DNA of 64,000 bases from Ascaphus truei (taxonomy: Eukaryota; Chordata; Amphibia; Anura; Ascaphidae). Positions 12,357 through 24,226 of this stretch are shown piece by piece. Both the position numbers and the translations under genes were made by a program. The stretch's first letter is position 1. The number at the start of each line of letters is the position of its first letter. The notes under the pieces are model-generated. The model was given only the letters and a program-made list of their open reading frames with translations. It was not told the DNA's origin and did no database searches. The stretch is taken from assembly GCA_036426205.1 (NCBI GenBank), contig WSYH01002450.1, forward strand, positions 1 to 64,000, read 5' to 3'.

Positions 12357-13642
12357 ACGTTAAGGTTATACCGTTAGAGTATAAGTGTACATGTTGTGTT
12401 ATTGCTACCGTGCATTATTATTAGTAAAACCAGTTACAATCATATGGTGTTGTATATTTCTTGCCCAGGGGAATTTCACATCACGGGGATCCTGGGTAAG
12501 TGGAGGCACTGCGCCACGTAAGTGTATGAGTGTTACCCCAGGCTCCCAGCTAGCGGAGGCTCAGATCTCCTGGAGCCGCAGGTGTTGTACAGTGACCAGT
12601 AGTTCCTTTGGGAGGCTTCAGAAAAAGGGCTACACAAGTAAGCCCTCTGGGGTTGAGCATCCACCAGCTGATCGTATCCACTGTCTCAGCTCCGTCGCGT
12701 CCCTGAGGTGGTGATGTCACCTTCAATCCGGCTTCCGTGGTGAACGGATGGCTTAGCAGCACATCTCCTGTGTACTCTGAGCAGTGATGTCGGCTGAAAA
12801 GTAAATTGATCCTTCCACTCTATGCGTTTCACCCAATAGAATCACGGCTTCAACAGTAGTGTTTCTATCCCACCTATTTAGTTGGTTTATATACCCAGTG
12901 TAATTCTAATCTAATTAAATCACACTAATGGTCTGTGCTAATTATTAATAAGAGAAACATAATAACAAAGGAGTTGGTAACAGAAATGTATAGGCGCTAA
13001 TACAATGTTGCTATTTATATTTACAGAATACATAAAGTGTATGTAAACTACATTTACACTTAAGCAAGTCCACAACCTAACATATTGGATTAATGAGAAA
13101 CTATCCACACGTGACCAGGGTGAATAAACCTATATATTAAGGGAATGACATGAAATGATCATGCTATTATAATTGCAAAAGAAATACTGAAACTCCCCTG
13201 TAGAAAATAGTATAAAATGCGGAAAAAGTGCTTATATGGCAAAAAATGGGGCTAATATACAAAAAATGTACGTGCCGACAATACTCCTAATAGATTTAGG
13301 GGGATAATGATCCTTATAATCAAGGGAGCTAATTTATATGCAATATACTGCTCATTGCAGGAAAGCAAAAGTGATAACAGGCTAAGGCCTTAATGTAATA
13401 GAAAAATTATCTCTTTTAAAAAAATCATTAGAATAATGAGTCATGAATCCAGACATGTCTAGAGTTGTTAATACCAGATTGCAATGACGACAAGACAACA
13501 GCAAGGGAAGTGCAGCTAACTGCACTAGATGAAAGTGACAATATTTTATAAAAAGTTGCCTTAAACCAATGATCGCCTGATGGAATGAGAGAGACAAAGA
13601 GAGAAAACTGTTAGAGACAAGTCAGTTACTTCAAAAAGGGAA
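12357..13642 (-). mobile_element. PLE-4 3' region
   Basis: Non-coding DNA downstream, on the minus strand, of the PLE-4 coding end. A degenerate hammerhead-like box (GGGTGAAACGCATAGAG, minus) lies at about 12817-12834. A GC-richer block at 12470-12780 resembles a PLE terminal repeat. No poly(A) or target duplication could be fixed. Confidence 0.45.
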
Positions 13643-13834
13643 CTATATCGTTCTCCATATTGAGTCCCTTGGAGTAAGGCTTCTCAATTTATGGATCCAA
13701 AATGTTTCCCTTTTTAATAATTTCAATTGCCTGTCCCCACCTCTCCAGTGTTGCAAAACATGTTTGTGGTGAGGATGGAGGTGATCAGACCTGAATAAAG
13801 GTGTTATACCCATCTGGTTATCCTCCCCTCGCAT
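13643..13834 (-). pseudogene. PLE-4 C-terminal fragment
   Basis: A 63-aa frame with HWRGGDRQLKLL followed by FWIHKLRSLTPRDS. This is the conserved tail that follows the GIY-YIG domain in PLE proteins. The rest of the protein is absent: at 13834 the sequence switches to the 3' region of PLE-1. It is a severely 5'-truncated copy. Confidence 0.75.
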
Positions 13835-14306
13835 TGGGAATGAAGGGGTTAAACTTATTTGCCATGCTTTGCTGTGTTTGCCCTGTCCTGGCCGTTTTCA
13901 CCCCCCATTTGCAGGCCATTCCCTGCCTGCTGTAGTAAAAGAAAATGTATTGACTGCTATATTCTGTGGAGACACAAGATGGGAGTAGTGAGCACCACAG
14001 TAAGCACTGATTTAATAAGCTTGGCTGTAGTTACGCCGTGTAAGTAAAGCATGGGTTTCCATTTACTTTGGGTTTGACCTGTAACCACAAGTCAATTGGA
14101 GAAGTGGTTTGCGGTTAGCTTTACCGATAGAATGTATCCGTTCCTCGGTTAGCTTTCTAACTTGAAAGGCGGCCAGTCAATTGACGTGGGAACTGTGTCA
14201 ATTGACATGAGAATTTGGTGAACTTGAGTCCCTGAAGCCGACATTTCAATTAGAAAGGATAACTCGAGAACGGAAGCACCCAGCACCCTGGTGTTTGGAG
14301 TGCATA

Positions 14307-14666
14307 CTGCTGCGGCAGAGTTTATTCGAGCATTTGCCCGTTCTCGGCCGCAGCAGTAACCTGGCGCGCGCCGGAGGGTGCCGGGCGCGCGCCGAAGCAG
14401 CGGAAGAGCGCCCTCCGATCGGGGCGCTCTCCCTCCCGCTGCCGGGTCCTCCGGGTCCCCCGGAACTCCCTGCCGCCGTCCCCCACATCGCGGGACACCA
14501 GGGCTCCCTCGGGGAGCCCTGGACGCGCGTGCAGGGGGCGCTGGCACCCGATGACACGTGACCACGCATCGGTGATGCGCGGCACGCTGAGGGAGTGCGG
14601 CTAGCACGCCGGGGCATTCCCCGGCTTGCGGTGCTAGCCGTGCTCGAATTAAACGTGTCGGTAGTG
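14307..14666 (-). mobile_element. MITE family B, copy B1
   Basis: A 360-bp GC-rich element flanked by TA (14305-14306 and 14667-14668). One terminus reads CTGCTGCGGCAGAGTTTATT, the other is the complement of CACTACCGACACGTTTAATT. The interior is extremely CpG-rich and highly similar to copies at 25583 and 27432. Open frames across it are a base-composition effect, not genes. No transposase. Confidence 0.85.
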
Positions 14667-15197
14667 TATGTAATAAACCACAGCATGACGTTACATGAAA
14701 GAATGACAGTAACAATACACCCAGAACATAATGTTTTAATAAAGTGTGTAAACTGTTTATTTAAACTGTAATGGCAGGACTCAGACTAAGAGGCGCCAGA
14801 AAGAGAGTGTACACCAGGTATGCTAAGTTGCCCTGGTGTCATGCCAACACATGCACTTTGCAAACCGGGAAGCCTTTTTGCCCAGTTTTGCAAACTGCGG
14901 GCAATGCGGCTATTGGTGGGTTAAATCTTCTCAGAATGGGGATTGGGTGCTCATGTTAAAGGTAGGCAGGAATTGTCTATAACTGTGCCTACCGAGCTAT
15001 CCCCAGTGGTGTTCGTGATTCTTGATCCATGATGTGAATACGCAAGTCTTTGTTCCAGCACAGCGGCAACGTTCCCAGAGAGAAGGGGGTTAATAACAAC
15101 GTAACTAAGGATTTGCCCCAAACTTCGGAATTCGTTAGCCCTGGTGACTCTTGAACGAATTCTAACGAATCTCTACGAAATTCTTTGAGGTGGCGGA

Positions 15198-15206
15198 GTT
15201 ATTAGA
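15198..15206. repeat. target-site duplication, left, of PLE-2
   Basis: GTTATTAGA here and at 19605-19613. The uninterrupted PLE tail near 1715-1725 carries this site once, which supports PLE-2 being an insertion. Confidence 0.8.
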
Positions 15207-15544
15207 AGAAGCAATGCAGGGATAACCTGCCACCAGTGCTCAAGGGCTAGAGAGCGTGGATAATCCGTATTGATAATAACACACAGGTAAGGCACTTAAT
15301 GAACAAACATGCTTGTAGTTCCAGCGGACAAATAAAGCAGGTTGGGGGGAGGGGTGATAACGGGTGGCATTAAGAATCGCTGACCATCCTGAATGAGAAC
15401 AGCCTGGCTGATGCTACGACACCCTCAGCCCACTCTGCCAATAAAGTACCTGCTGTCACGCTGTTTCCAGTGTGTCCCACTGAAGAGGAGATAATACACC
15501 AGAATGAGTGTCTGCAACTGTGTGTAGAATCCACGTGCCACCAG

Positions 15545-15835
15545 CTAAGGTATCCAAAACAGCAAACAGAAGGAGCGGTGCACTGAGGTAAGTAGGTAAG
15601 ACCAAAACGCAGCTCTAACAAAAACGGCTATTTATTGAAAAAAATGGACAAACATCACGAAACTAGATGACCTCTGACGCGTTTCATCCCGCAAGGGACT
15701 TTGTCAACGAGTGAGTGATAAACGTCTGTATGCTCCCCTATATACTACCAGCTATACTGTGATAGGCTAACCACAGAATTGTTTAAATGGCAACTCCTCT
15801 TACACAGCTGAGTCTTAATTAATCTTAATCTTTAT
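15545..15835 (-). repeat. PLE-2 inverted terminal repeat, left arm
   Basis: Pairs with 19335-19600: GCAAACAGAAGGAGCGGTGC and CACAGCTGAGTCTTAATTAA blocks occur in inverse order on the right. It contains a hammerhead-like minus-strand segment (GGGATGAAACGCGTCAGAG) at about 15672-15690. Confidence 0.8.
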
Positions 15836-15884
15836 ATACTTAGATCTCACTGTTTTCATTTGTTGAGTATCTTAATACCAACGA

Positions 15885-16954
15885 TTTGAAAATAAAAATT
15901 TACGTTTGAGCACAATTGGCACCATATCAATTACTTAGATCTTACTTTATATATTGATACTAACAAATCTATCCAATTTTACATCTATAGGAAAACACAT
16001 TCTCGTAATTTACTTCTTTCTGCTCAGATCTGTCATCCCAAATCTCTTATCAAGGGCAACCCCAAGGCACAATTTATTAGGTTGAGAAGGTTCTGTTCAA
16101 GTGATGAGGCCTTTCAGATTCAGTCAAAAGATATGTCGAATAGATTTATAGAAAGAGGTTATTCATTAAACGATATTAAAGAGGCTTACACCCATGCTAT
16201 GTCGATTGATAGGACAGTACTTATGAAAAACATGGAAAAATGTAATAGACGTAATAGAATATCTACACAATCTGGAAGGGATGATATTGCCTGTCCTATG
16301 TTTATTACTACCTTCAATAGACAAACATGGCAAATAAAAGCCATTTTCCATAAACACTGGAATACATTGTCTTTAGACAAAGATATTTAATCTATTGTTC
16401 AAAAAGGTCCTAAATTTATATTCAGAAAAGGGAGGTCTTTAGCTGGTCATCTTTCACCCAGTATGTGTAGATCTAATGATAACTATAGAGAGATACGTGG
16501 GATCCCTAAAGGTTTTTTCACTTGTGGGAGATGTTCTATTGGCCAATATTCTAAATCCACAAAATCCTTTAAATCATATAAATCCAATCATTACATTAAT
16601 AGTTTTATTAATTGTTATACATCCTTTGTTATATATGTGTTACAATGTGGGTGCCATAAAAAATATGTAGGACGCACTATGAGACCTTTACGGTCACGAA
16701 TTATGGAACACATATGCCTTATTAAAAAGAAGGATGATAAAAATCCGGTGTCTCATCACTTCTCTATTTGTCCTCAAGGAGATATATCCAATTTCTCATT
16801 TGTTGGTATTGAACATGTTCCATGTCATCCTAGAGGTGGAGATAGGTTGAATCTTTTAAATAAAAGAGAGATGCACTGGATCTATACTATGAACACACTG
16901 TACCCAAACAGTATAAAAGCAGATTGGGAACTCAAGCATTTTCTGGTCTATTAG
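15885..16954 (+). pseudogene. PLE-2 RT C-terminal half and GIY-YIG endonuclease
   Basis: It begins after the catalytic YIDD box, at the INYLDLTLY segment (about 15925). It runs through the RT thumb-like region (THSRNLLLSAQICHPKS), with one in-frame stop at about 16388. 16463-16954 (163 aa) carries the linker IPKGFFTCGRC, the GIY-YIG core (FVIYVLQCGCHKKYVGRTMR) and the conserved tail RGGDRLNLLNKRE. The endonuclease half is otherwise intact. Without the RT palm it could not self-copy. Confidence 0.85.
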
Positions 16955-17305
16955 TGAGGAGTTAGGATTATTATGTATTGTTTTTCTTTATCCTTATAAT
17001 GCTATGGGTTGATCCAATGTGTATATGTCTCCCTCTTCTTTTCTTCTCCCTATCTTAGTTTATTCCGTTTGCTACTTCTCCTCTTTATATTATTATATAT
17101 TATGTATATTAATTATATTTATTATATATACCTTGGTTCTCTGATATTACTAATGTATACCATGATATAATGTTTTTTATTACTACTATATATACTTATA
17201 AAGTGTCAATATCACTATAATGTGTCTTTTGTGACAATCTCTTATTGTTATAATGATGTGAGACAAGTTGATACTAAATTATTGATTTAATATTTATTCA
17301 TATAT

Positions 17306-17362
<57 letters not shown>

Positions 17363-17806
17363 ATGAGGGTCTGCGCTTGTGTGTGGAAAACCAGAAATAT
17401 AGGATATATAAAATTGAATTAACTGATTAAAAATCATAAATATATAAACAAATTATTAATAAATCAATATAATGAATACTACTATAATAAATCCTGAATA
17501 GTGGAATCAATTCATATACCAAAAGTGCACTGTGAATGTCTGATATAAAAAAACTAAAACATACAATAATACAAAAAAAATATGTGTGGTGCTGTGAACT
17601 TTGCCTTAATCTGCTAATTGCAGATAGTCCTCTAGAGTCCAACAAATAGGTCCAATAATTGGGGAGTGACAGAGGCACTATTAGGATCAACCGGCAGCTT
17701 CTTAAAAGGGCACAACGACCTCCCTCTCCACCTGCATAGAAAAATATAAGAAAAAAAAGCGTCAAATCCTAGTGCATTACTGTGCAAAAATCGATATATT
17801 TAATTC
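16955..17806 (+). mobile_element. PLE-2 3' AT-rich sequence
   Basis: Non-coding, AT-rich, with a (TA)n tract at about 17308-17352 that can itself fold back. It leads into the central palindrome. Confidence 0.55.
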
Positions 17807-18167
17807 CCAAATCGGTCCCTCCGGGAAACAGGCACCCCAGATGTATAATAGTACAAGGTAGCAAGCCGGGAGAGCAGCACACGGGAGCCAAGAGTTCTCA
17901 GTCAACCTGCATCAGTGTTTGTGGGCAAATGGCGGCCGGACTCTAGCCACGCCCTATGCGTTTCGTCATCAAATGACGACTTCTTCTGAAGAAGTCGTCA
18001 TTTGATGACGAAACGCATAGGGCGTGGCTAGAGTCCGGCCGCCATTTGCCCACAAACACTGATGCAGGTTGACTGAGAACTCTTGGCTCCCGTGTGCTGC
18101 TCTCCCGGCTTGCTACCTTGTACTATTATACATCTGGGGTGCCTGTTTCCCGGAGGGACCGATTTGG
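17807..18167. repeat. 361-bp near-perfect palindrome with hammerhead-like centre
   Basis: CCAAATCGGTCCCTCCGGGA at 17807 is mirrored by its complement ending at 18167. The centre is TTCTTCTGAAGAAG near 17987 with essentially no spacer. The two arms look almost identical, which points to recent formation, gene conversion or strong constraint. Confidence 0.9.
17986..18014 (+). ncRNA. hammerhead ribozyme-like core
   Basis: CTGAAGA, then a hairpin GTCGTCA-TT-TGATGAC (7 bp, one G-T pair), then GAAAC. This order of boxes is the hammerhead catalytic core. Because it sits at the palindrome centre, the other strand reads a near-copy (CAGAAGA...GAAAC). Hammerheads in PLE terminal repeats are known; activity here is inferred. 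Confidence 0.6.
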
Positions 18168-18776
18168 TGGAGCACTGAAGGTGAAAGACCCCTCTTCCGT
18201 TTCCGGTTCGCGAGGCTGATCCACGTGACGACGCCACTGATTGCGGACGGACGCTGGTGACTGAGCTGCAAGGCACATGAGAGCCTATCTCATACATGCT
18301 TTTATTTGCTGTATCCTTGTGAGTGGCCATTTGTTAGATTTTATGTTCATCCAATACATTTTTATTGTGGTAATGCACTAGGTGTGCGCCTGTTTCTTTT
18401 TTGTTCTTTTTTCCAGATATCACTAGGGACTGGTGATCCCTTTGAAACGGGCTGCAAGAAACCAAGGACATTTCCACTGGAACAGGACTTTATGTATTGA
18501 AGGTTTTTTATTATATTTTTATCTTTTGACAATTTTTTCTATATATTTTTTATTAATAAATACATTTTTTATATTTTTTATATTTTTTCCTTTAGGGTTT
18601 TTTGTCAGGAGATTGCATTGCCATTTGTTTATTTTAAAAGTTTTATCATAGTGTACTAGCCCTATCTAGCTGCCCCTTCAAGCCTATCCAATTAGCTATT
18701 GTCTCTCCCACTAGTAATTTATAATTAATATTTATAATTAACTGGTTATTTAGCGGCGCTACTTCATATTGTTTTT

Positions 18777-18824
<48 letters not shown>

Positions 18825-19334
18825 TATAATTGATTTATACATATCTGATATAGAATTGATCCATAATGAATTCAATATTATTTATTGTGGATTATTAATT
18901 ATTATTATTTATTTATGACTGGAATTATCCAGCCATATCTATTTATTTATTATTATTATTATGTTATTTCATACTTTTATGTTATTATTTTTTCACTTTT
19001 TCAATTATTATTATTATATATATATATTTTCAATTAGTCCATTGTCATCTTGTCTCTTAGCATATCTGATAATGTTATCTGATTATTTATTTCTTTATCT
19101 AATCCTATCCTTGCTTTTATTAATGTTGCTTGTATGTTGTTTTTCATATTATTCATTTGCCATTACTGCTGTTACTACAGTATCTTAAAGTACTGTTGCA
19201 ATACGTTGTTTGTTTATTATTTTTTATCATGTTTGCTATATATGTTATTTAGCTGTTACTATGTATTAGTTATATCTGTATGTTTTGTCCCCCCTTTCTA
19301 TATACCACTATGTCGGTATAGATTGAATGGCACT
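18168..19334 (+). mobile_element. PLE-2 AT-rich internal sequence
   Basis: Very AT-rich with a (TA)n run at about 18783-18821. Short hydrophobic ORFs here are a composition artefact. No gene seen. Confidence 0.5.
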
Positions 19335-19604
19335 CTCATTAATTAAGACTCAGCTGTGTAAGAGGAGTTGCCATTTAAACAATTCTGTGGTTAGCCTATC
19401 ACAGTATAGCTGGTAGTATATAGGGGAGCATACAGACGTTTACCACTCACTCTTTGACATGAGTGAGGGATGAAACGCGTCAGAGGTCATCTAGTTTCGT
19501 AATGTTTGTCCATTTTTTTAAATAAATAGCCGTTTTTGTTAGACCTGTGTTTTGGTCTTACCTACTTACCTCAGTGCACCGCTCCTTCTGTTTGCTGTGA
19601 CGAA
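19335..19604 (+). repeat. PLE-2 terminal repeat, right arm
   Basis: Inverse of 15545-15835. It has GGGATGAAACGCGTCAGAGG (hammerhead-like 3' box) at about 19468-19487 and AAATAAATAGCCG near the end. It abuts the right GTTATTAGA duplication (19605-19613). Confidence 0.8.
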
Positions 19605-19768
19605 GTTATTAGATCGGCAAGTTGCGATCTAGCCACGGAACCTTTAAATCAAGACTGCATTTCTAGCGCTTGCATGCAAAGGACAATTTATTTAGTTCCC
19701 TTATCCCATTAAGTGTTGTTTTAAGTGTATTCTGCAGATTTTGTGTGTTTGTCTATTAAGGAAATAAA
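19605..19768 (-). mobile_element. PLE-1 3' region, proximal part
   Basis: Continues the sequence interrupted at 15206. It matches the reverse complement of 1550-1740. Confidence 0.7.
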
Positions 19769-20119
19769 TCACAATGTATTTTGCAACATGTTCTGTTCAA
19801 TTGAGTACCCATAAATATAAATGTGTTGATAAAGTTGGTGTCCATCGTGACAATGTTCGATAGCTAAAAATGATAAGCCAGCCGGGTCACCCTGATGGAA
19901 TTCCAAAAAATGATTGCATACGTTATGAGTGATGAGTTTACTCTTAATACTACTGAGATGTTCAGTGATCCTAGTCCTTATTGGTCTCACTGTTTTTCCA
20001 ATGTATAGCATTTTACAGGGACATTCAAGCAAATATATTACGTGATCCATTCTACACTTAATACTGGTGTTTACCTTAATTTTTTCTCCTGTAATGTTTG
20101 AACAAAAATCAACACTATT
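19769..20119 (-). pseudogene. PLE-1 GIY-YIG endonuclease segment
   Basis: The C-terminal coding exon of the split PLE-1. It shows VIYLLECPCKMLYIGKTVR (GIY-YIG core) followed by RIRTRITEHLSS-type helix residues and an LEFHQGD segment, ending in a degenerate tail with a stop at 19769. The upstream part continues at 24021-24226 beyond L1-1. Both sides of that junction read as adjoining PLE protein. Confidence 0.8.
20104..20119. repeat. target-site duplication, left, of L1-1
   Basis: AAAAATCAACACTATT here and AAAAATCGACACTATT at 24005-24020. The copies differ at one base. Confidence 0.8.
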
Positions 20120-21250
20120 GAGACTTCCGGTAACGTCAGGAGGAATGGCTGCCTGAGAGTTCAGCTCCCGAGCCCCTCCAAATTGCAGCATTAATATCAA
20201 GCAAACCCAGAAATAATAACCCACCTAAAACGGAAACCTAATAAGTAACACACACAGGATTCAGACCTGAAGACCTCTGGATCCCCAGGGTGTCTTAACC
20301 CTGTTCCCCAGGAAGACATCGGCGGCCTGCGAGCCTCGGCACCCGGTGAGGGTCTCCCTGAACTGCCCGGAAGAGCCCAAAGGGCGGGAGAGGTGACGCT
20401 GCTCCGAGACCACTGCGGTGTCCGGATTGGAGCGGGGACGACGGCGATCGGGGACGGAGCATTCCCCCACCCCGGTGGTGTCTGATGAGCGCCCGCTGCA
20501 GTCCCTCATGGCCGCGAGGTAGGACTGAGGCAGCGCCATGCCGTCGCAGAACCCTTTGCCCCCCCCCCAGTGCATAAACCTCCCCCAATACATACCCTAA
20601 TAAAGAAGGTCCCAAACCTGGTATAGAGCGCTGTCGGGAGAGGGGGGCACTGAGAGATCTCCCCCTAGAAGTACGAGCAACATGTCCCGGTTAAGGGGGT
20701 GAGGGGGAGGGAGCCACCATCTTGGGCAGGCACTCCGAGGAGAAACCATCAACCTCAATAGGTGGCTAAGACAGAGCTTGTTCAGTAAGAACCTGCCTCT
20801 GCTGTTTAAGCCTCAGGGCCCCATCACCCACCACCTCTCCAGCAACACTGAAGCCAATGAAATAAACAATTCCAAATAAATTGCAGATGCTGGTCTGAGA
20901 AATTTCCTGAGAAGAGAGAGGCCGCAGAAGTGAACCGAGTACCCTGTCAGGGAGAGGCCCCTGCCTATAACGCTCCTGCACACCCCCCCCCCAAAAAGGA
21001 ATAAAAACGAATAGAAAGGAAAGAAAGAGAGAGGATTCCTGGCGACGCTGCGGTGTGTGGCTGCTTGGCTTGGGAACCCCGGAGCACCCCCCCTAAAGAT
21101 CTCCCGCAACTGAAACTTCCTCGAAAAGCCTACAAACTCCACCCAGGCATGGAAGCAATGGCAAACAAAGCCAAACAGCTACAAAATCAGGGGTCACCCG
21201 CTTTTTCTCCCCCGTGAAGCGCCCGCCAGAGCTTTAAATTGACTCTCAAG

Positions 21251-22079
21251 ATGGCGACGAGGAGCCCACGCAAGTCGAGATGGGGACCACAGCACAGAGC
21301 CTACCAGACCCTGAAATTCCAGCGCAAGGATTGGGCAAAGAATACTTTCAGTCCCTCTTCCAAAAAATGAGGAAAGGTTTCCAGCTGATTTATCCATGGC
21401 CCTGGAAGGTCTGAGGTCAGATATCTGTGGCCTCACCTCACGCACGGAAGACCTGGAGACAAAAATGGAAGAAGTTCTCGTGAATCTGTCAAGTGCTGAA
21501 GACGATGTGGTAAGACTTTGCCACGCTGTGAATGAGCTCAGGGAGGCCCTGTAGGATAAGGAGAACAGGGAGTGCAGACAGAATATATGCATTAGAAACG
21601 TCCCTGAGTCTGTCTCTCCGGACGCCCTACAGGACTACCTTCGCAGAACCTTCCTAACATTAGTCCCCAAACTCTCGGACCACGACTTGCAGACGGACCG
21701 GGTGCACTGGGTCCTGGGCCCCAGATCAGCAGATCCAAATCACCGCTGAGACGTAATAGTAAAAATACATTCCTACTCTGCCAAAGACAAAATCATAACT
21801 ACCAGCAGAGGGTTCGGTGAACTCCAGATGGACAATAATCTGATCCAAATCTTTGGGGACCTGTCCAGGGCCACCATCGACAGACTAAGGGAGATGAAGC
21901 CCCTTACGACTTTCCTCAGGGATAGAGGTATCAAATATAGATGGGGCTTCCCCTTTAAGCTGGTAGTCCTCAAAGATGGCTTTTACCACACCACACCATC
22001 TCTAGGCCCGAAGAGTTATCCCTCAGAGACCCAGAAAATCCCGAAGCAGCTGAGGCCCCTCGAGCTTCACAGCGACTAG
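21251..22079 (+). pseudogene. L1-1 ORF1p-like RNA-binding protein remnant
   Basis: ORF1p coats LINE RNA. The start ATG at 21251 (MATRSPRKSRWG) meets an in-frame stop at 21367-21369. In other frames 21390-21555 encodes a heptad-like coiled coil (LRSDICGL, LETKMEEVLVNL). 21580-21800 resembles the RRM domain (CIRNVPESV near 21590; DVIVKIHSYSAKDKI near 21750). 21828-22079 (83 aa) is the C-terminal domain beginning FGDLSRATI. At least two stops (21367 and about 21553) and a stop near 21749 disable it. Domain order matches vertebrate L1 ORF1p. Confidence 0.8.
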
Positions 22080-22904
22080 CAAACCAGAGGAGACCATAAT
22101 CTCCTATCCTAACCTCCCTCCAGTGTCTACTGCCAGGGAGAGGTGGCTCACACTCCTGGCTCCTTTCATAGTCCTCAACCCCCTCGGCCGAGCAAGCCCA
22201 GCTGTTCAGATTCCAACACTCAGCCACCCCTTCCCCCCCTCTCCCGCCTCCCCCCCCCCCTCTCTTCTCCCCCCATCCCTCCACCTCCCTTCCCCCCCAC
22301 ACCCCTCCCTCCCCCTCCCCCTGGTTGTCCCGATTTTCAGCCTTCCTTAGAAGAACCGTCCAGCCAAGGTTCCGGTCTCACCCTGATGCCTGCCCTTTTT
22401 CGCGCAAAGACTCCCACCAATACCAGGCCCAGAATCGCCGAGACCCGAGGGAAGAACATATCAACCCACCATAGTCCTCTTGCTCTGTCCCAGGTCCCTC
22501 CCTTCTACTTCCCACACCCCCCCCTCCGTTGCTGCAGAACCTTCCTACTTGAACGTCCAACAAGAGGGGAACCGTGCAAATCTGTCCCGGCTGGCTGTTT
22601 GAGAGACAGCTGGCCCAAGCTAGCTCTGTCTCTGGACACTGGCCCACGTAGCCGCCGATGCTCCAAGTGCGCTCTCCGCTGGGTAGAAGGTCGTATAATC
22701 CCCCCCTCCCCTATTATTCCTAAAATTCCCAGTAACCCGGGAAATGCTTTCCCCCACGCATCGTCAAAAATACTGGGAATACTGTTCCTACTATGCTCCC
22801 CCCCCCTCCCCCCCCCTCCCCACTCCCCTCACCCGACCCCCTTCCCCCCCACACACCCCCCAATGAGGAGCACGTGGGGCATTTGGCTTAGAAACAAAGG
22901 GAAG
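22080..22904 (+). other. C-rich inter-ORF spacer of L1-1
   Basis: Long C/T-rich runs (22220-22330, 22795-22860). A 292-aa Pro-rich open frame crosses it but resembles no protein family and is attributable to composition. A similar C-rich stretch precedes ORF2 in L1-2 (25990-26010). Confidence 0.6.
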
Positions 22905-23760
22905 TATGCCTGTCAACCACCCCCTCTCAACTTACCCCCATCTTTGATAACCCGGACTTCCCGCCCGGGTGCTCTCAGAGACAATTTCAACAATTCCAAG
23001 ACTTCAATATTAGGAGGGTAGCAGACTTGCTGAAGGAAGAGGAAATTTCCCAAACCATCCAAATTTGAGTCCCTCTGTATTAGTGGTTTCTATCAGAAGG
23101 GATTGGTCTCAGAGATCTATAGGGGGTTAGAGTCAACATTGGAGAAGCCAAGCCATGCATATATGCAAAAGTGGTGTGCAGACCTTAACCTACAACTAGA
23201 TATGGATGATTGGAAGGACGTCTGGGAGGCAGCCTCCAAGACCTCAATTTGCACAGTTACAAAAGAAAATATTTATAAAATTCTATTCCAGTGGTACCTA
23301 ACCCAGAGTAGACTGAGCCAGATCTTCCCTGGCACGCCAGATCTGTGCTGGAGGGGATGTGGTCAAAGAGGAGACATGGCCCACATTTGGTGGTCATGCC
23401 CAGAGATACAGGGGTTCTGGTCTAAGATCCAGAAAATACTCTGTGAAACCTCGGGGCTGGAAATTCCCCTGGACCCTCTGACCTTTCTGTTGGGAAAACA
23501 AGTTGATGGCCTTCCCGCTCCCTAACTAAACTTATTTTAGCCATTCTAACTGCTGCAATGTGCTCTATCGCAGTTGCTTGGAAGCAGGTAAAAGCACCCT
23601 CAAAAAATACGGTCTCTAAAAGAATCACCACATTATGACCATGAAAAACTTATGGCCATGCTCACAAAGAAAATCCCCCAGTTCACAACACCTTGGGGCC
23701 ATGGCTAGACCGCTGAGGCTTAACTCTCCCATAAACAAGTACCCCCCCAGCAAGAGAAGG
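22905..23760 (+). pseudogene. L1-1 ORF2 C-terminal remnant
   Basis: Matches the end of L1-2 ORF2 (33480-34100). 23103-23525 encodes a segment ending in the CX3CX7HX4C zinc motif (CWRGCGQRGDMAHIWWSC, about 23346-23399), then the PLDPLTFLLG segment. Homology fades in broken frames to about 23760. The endonuclease and RT domains are missing. Confidence 0.8.
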
Positions 23761-24020
23761 TTTAAAAAGGAGTCTGTCATACCACCCCCCTTCCCTCCCC
23801 TCCCCCCGCCCCCAGACCTTTCCCTCCCCCCCTCTGTTTGTCAACCACACTACCCCTCCCCCACCCCTGTCCATTCGCCCCCCCCAACAAATACGAAAAT
23901 GCCTTTTTGGATTCAATGACTGTACTTTACTTGTTATGTGCTCACGAACGCAATGTACCTGTATATGTTCTCTGGTTGTTTCCAATAAAGGAAAAAGATT
24001 GTAAAAAAATCGACACTATT

Positions 24021-24226
24021 AGGTGACTTGAATTGGCACGCTCAACATGTTTTGCAACCAGAGAAGCCTTTATTGTGTGATAACCAGCCACCAATGTTGG
24101 GTCACTTCTGCCTACTGTAAGTGCACTCTGTGCTAACTTGTTCTTGAGGTTACAATCCTTCTTGAATATGACATTTGGCATATCCAGAATACTGGTTCCT
24201 AAGACGGGATCATTCTTAAGTATATA
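24021..24226 (-). pseudogene. PLE-1 segment between RT and endonuclease
   Basis: Reads YILKNDPVLG, then PNVIFKKDCNLKNKLAQSAL. This is the PLE linker in which a 'W.IL..DP.L' element precedes 'I..K...NLK..L..S'. It is bounded by L1-1 on one side and MITE A2 on the other. Confidence 0.75.

Larger units (their letters stand above)
13835..15206 (-). mobile_element. PLE-1 3' region, distal part
   Basis: Colinear in inverted orientation with the PLE tail at 1740-2965. It belongs to the minus-strand PLE-1 whose coding end is at 19769. It is interrupted by MITE B1 (14307-14666) and separated from its proximal part (19605-19768) by PLE-2. No coding capacity. Confidence 0.7.
15207..19604 (+). mobile_element. 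PLE-2, 4.4-kb insertion
   Basis: A plus-strand PLE bounded by the GTTATTAGA duplication. From the left it has an inverted copy of the terminal repeat (15545-15835), the 3' half of the coding region (about 15885-16954), AT-rich 3' sequence, a 361-bp palindrome (17807-18167), more AT-rich DNA and a forward terminal repeat (19335-19604). The inverted outer repeats plus an inner palindrome give it three levels of fold-back. It lacks the N-terminal half of the RT. Confidence 0.8.
20120..24004 (+). mobile_element. L1-1: Tx1-like L1 LINE, internally deleted
   Basis: Runs from a GC-rich 5' UTR (20120-21250) through an ORF1 remnant, a C-rich spacer and the last part of ORF2, to an A-rich end (AATAAAGGAAAAAGATTGTAAAAAAA). 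It is flanked by a 15-16-bp duplication. The 5' UTR looks complete, so the loss of most of ORF2 is internal rather than 5' truncation. Confidence 0.85.

Noticed and set aside
14149..14715. 188-aa Arg/Ala/Pro-rich frame, and similar frames at 25389-26081 and 27190-27774
   Set aside because: They span GC-rich MITE B copies. Open frames exist in several phases and on both strands, as expected from composition.
22143..23021. 292-aa proline-rich open frame
   Set aside because: It crosses the C-rich spacer of L1-1. Repetitive Pro coding comes from C-runs, and the frame ends in an L1 ORF2 remnant read out of frame.
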